From Hypomesus transpacificus (lineage: Eukaryota > Chordata > Actinopteri > Osmeriformes > Osmeridae), in NCBI RefSeq assembly GCF_021917145.1, contig NC_061062.1, forward strand, positions 1,616,616 through 1,680,615: 64,000 nt of DNA. Direction: 5' to 3'. The notes under the pieces were generated by a model, which was not told the DNA's origin, made no database searches, and worked only from the letters and a program-made list of their open reading frames with translations. The position numbers and the translations under genes were made by a program. Shown here piece by piece: positions 14,246 to 64,000 of the stretch; the first letter of the stretch is position 1, and each line of letters opens with the position of its first letter.

Positions 14246-14348
14246 TGAGACTGCGTGTTCATTGTATCTTGGGACAATACAAACATTGCTTCATTCAAGC
14301 TCAGCAGTTTTGTGTTTTTTGGTGTGCTTTGTACATGTTCATACTGCC

Positions 14349-14417
14349 AATAAACAGGTGGATTCAAGATCTGCCCAGTGGGTTTGTCATGTGACTCCTT
14401 GCTCAGATGACAATAAA
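14349..14417 (+). terminator. Polyadenylation signals downstream of zc2hc1c
   Basis: AATAAA occurs at 14349-14354 and again at 14412-14417, 450-530 bases after the zc2hc1c stop. These are plausible polyadenylation signals for the plus-strand transcript. Confidence 0.45.
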
Positions 14418-14429
14418 CTGATTGTAAAT

Positions 14430-16002
14430 TGATTCATGACTATGTAGATAAGCATTTATGTGACCTTAAACAGTTTCACAGTAATCAGACAGCAATGGTG
14501 GTTTGGCTGATTTATTCTTTACACAAAGCATGAAGTAAAGGTGAATCTATGGATGGTAGCAAATAAGGTCACTGTAACATCTTGCACACAATATTTTTGG
14601 ACACTCAATACCTTACAGATAGGAAGCCTCTAATAAATACAGTATGGGCTGAATATGTAGACATAGAACAACAAATATATGGAGAAGGGAACGGTCCTTA
14701 GGATCCGTCTACAATCCATCTTTGGTTTTAGATTAATACGTCATTTTGTACTTACATTGATATATAAAGTTCCATCAGTGTTAATCGGTGCAATTTGACC
14801 ACACACTAACCCACAAGGTTGTGAACTTATTAGCCGTTTTAGATGACTACACAACTCGCTATAGCATCTCACACAGCCCAAATAAAAAGATTGTAACGCC
14901 TTAATAACAAGAACAACAAAACATATCAAACTAAAGAAAAACTCTGATGATAAAAAATATGACACCATTTATCATAATAATATGTCTTTAGAAGGCAAAT
15001 GTACATATTCTATTTTAAATTGTTGTTATTGCATCAGTAGTTTAGTGAAATCAATAGCAACGTCATACATTTCCCATTTTGGCATCTTCTGCTCATGTCT
15101 TTCTTCCACTCACTTATGACAACAAAACGCCCATGGTACATTACATTTAAAAGGGTAAGTCGACTAAGGTATATTTAGTATACTCTTTTTGTTTGGTATT
15201 TAGCCTTTGAAGAACATCAAAAGTGCAAGATAAAGAATAAAAAAGATATACTCGTTTTTAGATTCACATTGGAAACAGATGTTGACCTGATTAATCTGCC
15301 TTTTTTGCTGATAACCACAGCTGAAAAACAGTACAATATACCACACCATACACACAGGTACAATATATATTTAGGGCTCTTATAAATGCGAAGCACCTTA
15401 TAATGTGATATGAAATGTGATAAGATATATCCATGGTTATGAGAGCTACAATGTTATGTAGACCTTTGTTGACAGTCTGAGCCAGCGTTAAAACCAAGGC
15501 ATTGACTAGATTAACACTGCTAATACCTGGGTTCCCGATGTTGAATACTACCAGTATTTGAGTCAGTCTATAAAACCGAATACTGCTGCAGCTTTACTGA
15601 AGTTTATCATGCCTGTAAGTATCTTTCAATGTGGAGTAAAAGCAATTGTTCTATCTATTCAAACACAGCATGATCATGCAGACAGAAAACCACAAATACT
15701 ATATAGTCGTTCAACCCTGATTGTATTCATTCTGCAACCTTCAATCCCCCAATGGCCACTACTAATTAAGCAAAAGCTGTTTCAATGAGGACAGCAGAGG
15801 TTTTGAACCTTCCCCTCATCTCCCCCTGGCGGCCTGCTGACATGGTTAACAGCCTGTAACGGACACATGTCCTATCAGAAGGAGCTGGAAGATAATATAG
15901 TCCTACTCTTGTCCTGACCTGAGTCTGAATAACTCCATCTATAGGTCTGGGCGTGCAGAGCCACAGTCCCTCCAAACACAGTAGAGCAGCAGGGGGCGGC
16001 CC
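14430..16002. other. Convergent intergenic region (zc2hc1c / nek9 3' ends)
   Basis: AT-rich sequence between two converging genes. It probably contains the nek9 3' UTR on the minus strand. No open frame here looks like protein, and I see no transposon or array. Confidence 0.5.
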
Positions 16003-22354
<6,352 letters not shown>

Positions 22355-23555
22355 TTTCTAAAATATTAGTTAGGTTAAAACTACGCTCCAAAAGTATAGG
22401 CCTAACGTCTAAGAGTAAAACCTCTCTTCTAACCTACAACGAAAAGGCGAAAAAATACAAATAAACAACAACTATAGCCTAAACTATAAAGATAAATGCA
22501 ATGTAGACCGATACAACCAGTTTCTAAAATATTTCTCCTGCTACAGTTCAGTCCCACGGCCTCGTCTATTTCCAAACGAATTTTGAAGTCGCCGAACGGT
22601 ACAAATCACTTTCCCTAAGAACGCAACACAGTCATAAGGGTAAGCGCATATCTCCACGGCTCAGTTTTTACTTTCCAAACTTTAAACACATCGGGAATAC
22701 TGCACTGTATAACAACGCTTTAGGGAGTCCATCTTTTCTATTTCCATGCATACACTAAAGACCCGGAAACACTCTCAAGTTTCATGTCACCCGTAGTTGG
22801 AGCGTTATGCTTGGTACATTGTTGTATGTCATTCCGTGTACAGCATTGGGACAGTAAACCGCAAGGATTGTTACTAGATTTGTTGTCAAAAAGCCATGCA
22901 CTTTCTTTCATTAAAGTAGACCAGAAGTAATCAGAAATGGTCCCTTTGATTAGGCTAGATTTCATGTGACGCATGCAGGCACAGAAACAATTGTAAACAG
23001 ATAACTGTACAACTCGGACAGTCGGTGCAGGGTTCTTAGAAAGCACAGCGGAGGTGTAGATGTGCACTTCCGTTTCCCTTGACATAATCGGTACCCTACA
23101 ATTTATGGACAAACTTTTAAACAATATTTTTTTATTATCTACATCAAAGTACAGACTAGATAATAGCAATATGAATATCCACATCACAATACATTTTGCA
23201 GTACTAAGAAAATAAACTATCAAATATACAGTATGTACTTCAATGAATAAATATTCATATACAATTCAATCCGCTTACTTTTGGTTAGTCATAATTCAAA
23301 TTCCGCAACTGCTGATCTGGCAAGAAACATCTACACAAAACCACAGAGTAGTAAAACACATTCTTGACAATAATTTCCTGTGAATGCAGCTTCTCCAAGT
23401 TAATCCACGTGACGTTGGAGTTCTACGTTGTCAAGACTACCTCTCAGAACTCTGACTGTGAATGAGTGACATTCCGTAGCTTGAGCCAGGTCACAATTTG
23501 TTGTACAGAGCTCTCTGTCGCTCCAACCTGTCAGGCAGGCAGGTCTCCCTGCAGC
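22355..23555. other. Intergenic region between nek9 start and ttc8 end
   Basis: This holds the nek9 promoter/5' UTR and the ttc8 3' UTR side. A 161-codon minus-strand frame (22738-23223) starts with a hydrophobic, low-complexity segment. I recognise no family in it and regard it as chance or a relic. No repeat array is present. Confidence 0.4.
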
Positions 23556-26500
23556 TCACAGCACAGCGAAGTGCTGACGCAGGTGTTTCAGGATCTGCTG
23601 GGTGTCCACGTGCTCAGGGAAGGAGTCCTCCGACCTCAGAGCAGCCGTGTAGCTGCTCTGCAGATCCCCAATCTGGACACGGACAGCTCGTGTTAACGAC
23701 TGCTTGTTTTGCTGAGATACTGCTTGATTTGGGTGGTTTAATAGGTTAAAAAGGAAGTGTAAAAAGGCGTGAAAATGCAGTTACCTTCTCTGAGAGAGTG
23801 GAGAAGTTGAAGTGAGGTTCATACATGTGAGGCGCCAACGATGCAGCCGTCTGCAGGAACGCTTTCGACTGTTTAAAAAGAGCGGGAAAAAATATTTAAA
23901 ATAAATGTAGTCGGAAACCATCTCTAACTCCCACATCCAATGAACCGTAACATGGTTTATTCCCCCTCTCACCTGCTCAACACGTCCTCTGCGCAACTCC
24001 AGCACAGCCAGGTTATTGTAGGCCTCAGCATGGTCATTGTTGAACGCTAAAGCCAGTTTAAAACACTGGTATGCCAACGTCAGATCCCCTATTCCCTGTA
24101 GAGAGAGAAAACCAACAATGCTCTTTGTCTATAATCAAGTTCATGTCACTACCCACTGTTTTGCTGACACTGTGTGAGATGAGTGGACTGCACATGCAGC
24201 CGAGGGTGTTTCTGGCCGAAGCCGGTACGTACCACAGCGACGTGACCGATGTTGTACCAGACATCCGCCAGCTCCTCGTCATTGGTCACCAGGGCCAGGG
24301 CTCTTTCAAAGGACGACAGCGTCATGTCGTACTGCTGGGCGTAGAAGCAGCACAGTCCCAGGTTGTTGTACAGCTGGCAGTTATAAACCCCCATCTGTAA
24401 CAAGCGCCTGCATGGCAAACACAGAACGACGTCTCGCTTAGGGAGGAAACGAGTGCTACGCTGATAAACGAGGAGCGGCGATGCGAGTGGTTGTAAAGTC
24501 TTTCATCCTCCATCTCTAATCAAATAGGATTTTATTTGTACAGGCCTTTTTTACAAGCCGTGTCACAGATTGCTTCACATACGCCCACAGAACTGCCCTT
24601 TAACCAACCCCCTCAGATCTCTACGTAGTGTCTGACCTGTAAAAGCGTAAAGCGATCTCAGGCTGATCAGTGTAGAAGTGGTTGCTGCCGATGCAAGCGA
24701 TGGCCTCCACGTGAGTGTTGTCCTGCTTCAGAACGTCTTTGTAGTACTCTGTGGCAGAGATGATGTTGTTCATCTCCTGTGAGAAGCACAGACAATCAGC
24801 CCAGATGACTGGCGGTAAAATCGGAAAAGGAATACCATTTGGACAGACTGTTCCACGTGTAGGCTTGTCTTTTCCACGAGGCACAGGAATTTCCAACACT
24901 AAAAATGACATTACCCACAATAAGGAGAAAGCTAGGGTTCTACAGAGGTGAGGAAAGCAACGTGCCTCGTGAATGCGAGCGATTCCTGTAAGGAGAGTAA
25001 CTTCTCCAGGGAAGTGGTCCAGCCCTTGCTTGAAGAGGTTCAATGCAGTGATGGGTTGATCCAGTCGCTGATACACCTGAATAAAACAATCATAATCTTA
25101 GGACATGGTGGTTTTCAGTTAAAAAACTAAACACATTAAGCATGATAATGTACACATTTAAGCAATGGATGAAGGTCATTGATGGGACCAAGTCACCCAA
25201 CACCATAACAATAAATCATGCTGATCCGTGTCATGCTGCTAGCTGTTCATCTGTTGCTACATGCGATGGGATGTGTTCACTCTTACCTTGGCCAGGTAAA
25301 GATATGTATCCACTACCTCCTGGTGGTTAAGAGCTGATCTGAACTGTTTCTCTGCCTCCCGGTGTAAACCTAGTCTGAACCAGAGCACCATAACACATGG
25401 TACATTAGGATGTTGTATAGCCATACGGGTAAAACCGCACTTCTGGAGACTCTGTGGGGTACACTTACCTGTAATAGCATTTTCCCAACTGTACTTTCCA
25501 CCACCAGTCCTTGAACTGAGCATGCTCGGTAGCCTGAGCTGCCAGATCTAGAGCCTGCAGAGAGACAGACTGTTTTCACCACGTCCTTGAGCATTTGTAA
25601 TACAGAAACAGTCCAAAGTCAAACTAGATTTGTATCTTACATTTTTCACATCATTTTCATGATGAAAGATGTACTCAAACAGGGTCTGAGGAGGGAGAAC
25701 GGTGAAAATGAACAAGAAAAGGACACACCTGTTGTCAACATTTCACTGACTGTCAAGAAACTGTTCAACAGGTGAAAGCTTGTTTACCTTGGATAAATTG
25801 GGCTTCTGGGCATACTTGGCCAAGTTGAGTCTTGACAGGTTTATGAATTCCCCATCTGGATTGGTCAACATGGAGGCCTGGGTAAATTAACCAGACATGG
25901 ACACAACTGAATCAGGGTGTTGCTGACATCTAACAATCCACACAATCAACATGACCTCTTTACAGCTACATCTGTGATCACAAACACAAAGCCAATGACT
26001 TAATTCCTCGTAATACATGAAAAATACACCATACAACTAACATCATGCTGTCACTCTCCGTAGACAGGAGAAGGGTTAGAACTTACTGTTCCCAGTCGGA
26101 CATATCTTCCAGATGCACTGGTGATTGGCCTGGCGGTGCTGGCTGTGCGCGGGGTCCTGATGGCCTGCTCCATAGTTCCTGGTCTCCCAGACTGAGTACT
26201 GGGCCTTACAAACCCTGTGATTGGCCGTCCGGACTGGGTCATGGGCCTGCACAAAAGAAGGAAATGCTGTATTTGCTCAACAGACTAAACAAGGTGGCAT
26301 TAGATGAGTATCTTTAGTGTCTAAAGAGGGTTGGTTCTGAGCTGTGGCAGCGTACCTGACGGCAGGAGTAGGCCCACCTCCGTGACTGGTGCCAGCGAGT
26401 CTTAACGATGTTCCTGGGCCTAAAATCAAGTTCATTTACACTAAATTTACACTCAAGAACATGTATGACCAATCCTATCAGAAACACCATGCAAAAAACA

Positions 26501-27605
26501 TGTTAGTCTAAGAAGTTTAGTAGTAACAGGTAGAAGTAATGGCTACTTTTTATTTAAGTATATGTCAGAGCCCACACTTCTTTACTTTAACTTGAGTGAA
26601 AAAGTGTAGTCAGCACTTCAACTTTTACCCAAGTCTTTTTAAACATGAGTATATGTTTTTCAACTCGCGTGATGGATGTGTGTATTTTTCCATCTCTGAT
26701 AAGAAAGTAAGAGACTATGTGCAGTGACATCGTGTGTTGGTGTAAAAAGGAGAGTACAGACTTACGGGCCACTTGAGCAATGGAGCTCTCATCCAGCATC
26801 ATCTCTGCAATTCCCTCCTGGTCCACCTCCACCTCGTCAATGTAAACCATCTCCGTCAGGGCTCGCGTCTTCAGGCTCCACGCGGCCTTTCCATAACCAA
26901 GCGGGAAAATCATGTTAGGATGAGAAGATACGTCACTACACGTCAGCTCTGACTGTGAGCACGAATGAAAATGGCTACACGTAAAGCACAGTAGACATGA
27001 CAGTAGTGTTACCTCAGAGATGAGTAATGAGGAATCAGCCTCCTTTTGTGACAGCGATATGAAATGTTGAGAAGATAGGTGAGAGGTTTGAAAGTATAGC
27101 TAGGCTAGCAAATTTAAATAAAAACCAAATTCATGAAAGAGGTTGATGAGGTAAATGGAAAACACATATACAAGCGACCCCAAAGCGTGAAAGGTTTACA
27201 ATCTAACCTAACGTTAGTATTGGTAGCATACTGCACAGGCAGACAGCAAGCTAGAATGAGTTACCAATGCATGCTACTAGTGGGCTATAATATCCCAATT
27301 AAAGTGTTATTCAGGGAATGTCATGGCTAAAGAAAGAAAATGCATGACAACCTTGCACGGGATTCGTCACTAATCGGGATTAGTACCATCAGCATGGACA
27401 GCAGCAGCGTTTTTTCGCTACATACAGCTACAGAGTGAGCCTATAGCTAACCAAGTTGCTAGCTAGCTAAATTAGCTACTGTTGCATCTACCTGGTCGTA
27501 GGGACTGTCCTCCAATATCTTTGTACAAATATCAGAACACTGCTGAAACTTCCGTCTCCGAAAATAGCTCCACGAGAGAAATAAAGGATCCATCGGTACT
27601 TCCAT
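23556..27605 (-). CDS. ttc8: Tetratricopeptide repeat protein 8 (Bardet-Biedl syndrome 8), BBSome subunit
   Basis: TTC8/BBS8 is a structural subunit of the BBSome, which carries membrane proteins to and from cilia. The start at 27605 gives MEVPMDPLFLSWSYFRRRKF (exon 27492-27605). Later exons encode LKTRALTEMVYIDEVEVDQE (about 26766-26888), a Gly/Arg/Pro/Thr-rich segment PITGFVRPSTQSGRPGTMEQ (26093-26246), INLSRLNLAKYAQKPNLS (about 25790-25880), and TPR helices: DWWWKVQLGKCYYR, LGLHREAEKQFRSALNH, LNLFKQGLDHFPGEVTLL, YYKDVLKQDNTHVEAIACIG, LYNNLGLCCFYAQQYDMTL, AYNNLAVLELRRGRVEQ and HMYEPHFNF. The last exon (23556-about 23680) ends LKHLRQHFAVL. The whole match is close to the human protein. I did not find the retina-specific extra exon. 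The gene is head to head with eml5 and has an X-box 122 bases upstream. Confidence 0.95.

Positions 27606-64000
<36,395 letters not shown>

Noticed and set aside
22738-23223. 161-codon minus-strand protein
   Set aside because: No recognisable domain, AT-rich start and no splice context; kept only as a note in the intergenic entry.

Overview
This is vertebrate nuclear DNA, most likely from a teleost fish. The genes are split by GT-AG introns, their products match vertebrate families, the non-coding DNA carries fish-type tRNA-derived SINEs plus Harbinger and hAT MITEs, and the introns are crowded with microsatellites and minisatellites. I cannot name the species.

Layout: 1-4165 (minus) is mlh3, the meiotic mismatch-repair MutL homologue, with its 3' end off the window. 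From 4650 to 10930 a B7/butyrophilin-like immunoglobulin gene (plus, 6101-9730) sits between two direct copies of the acyp1 terminal exon; the left copy is frameshifted. One intron of the Ig gene carries a Harbinger element with a MITE nested inside it. 10686-11274 (minus) is intact acyp1, head to head with zc2hc1c (plus, 11881-13893), which is followed by a partial duplicate of its own last exon. 16003-22354 (minus) is nek9, a NEK kinase with an RCC1 propeller. 23556-27605 (minus) is ttc8/BBS8, a BBSome subunit with a perfect RFX X-box upstream. 28853 to the window end (plus) is eml5, a giant microtubule-associated WD-repeat protein; I could place 28 coding exons, ending inside the third HELP motif.

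Functionally the genes form no operon-like system. mlh3 acts in meiotic crossover and mismatch repair; nek9 in mitotic kinase signalling; ttc8 in ciliary trafficking; eml5 on microtubules; acyp1 is a small acylphosphatase; the Ig gene is a putative immune co-receptor. mlh3-acyp1-zc2hc1c-nek9 matches human 14q24.3 and ttc8-eml5 matches human 14q31.3, so two blocks that are apart in human adjoin here.

The most unusual property is the repeat landscape of eml5. At least twenty different tandem arrays, with periods from 2 to 50 bp, fill its introns, and many begin or end within a few bases of a splice site. Examples are about 112 copies of a 13-bp unit containing a branch-point-like CTGAC/CTGAT motif, 23 identical 45-bp units each with a short hairpin, and GT arrays replacing the pyrimidine tract at two 3' splice sites. 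A 30-bp array in nek9 repeats a functional 3' splice site seven times. Long open frames inside these arrays are by-products of the repeats, not genes.
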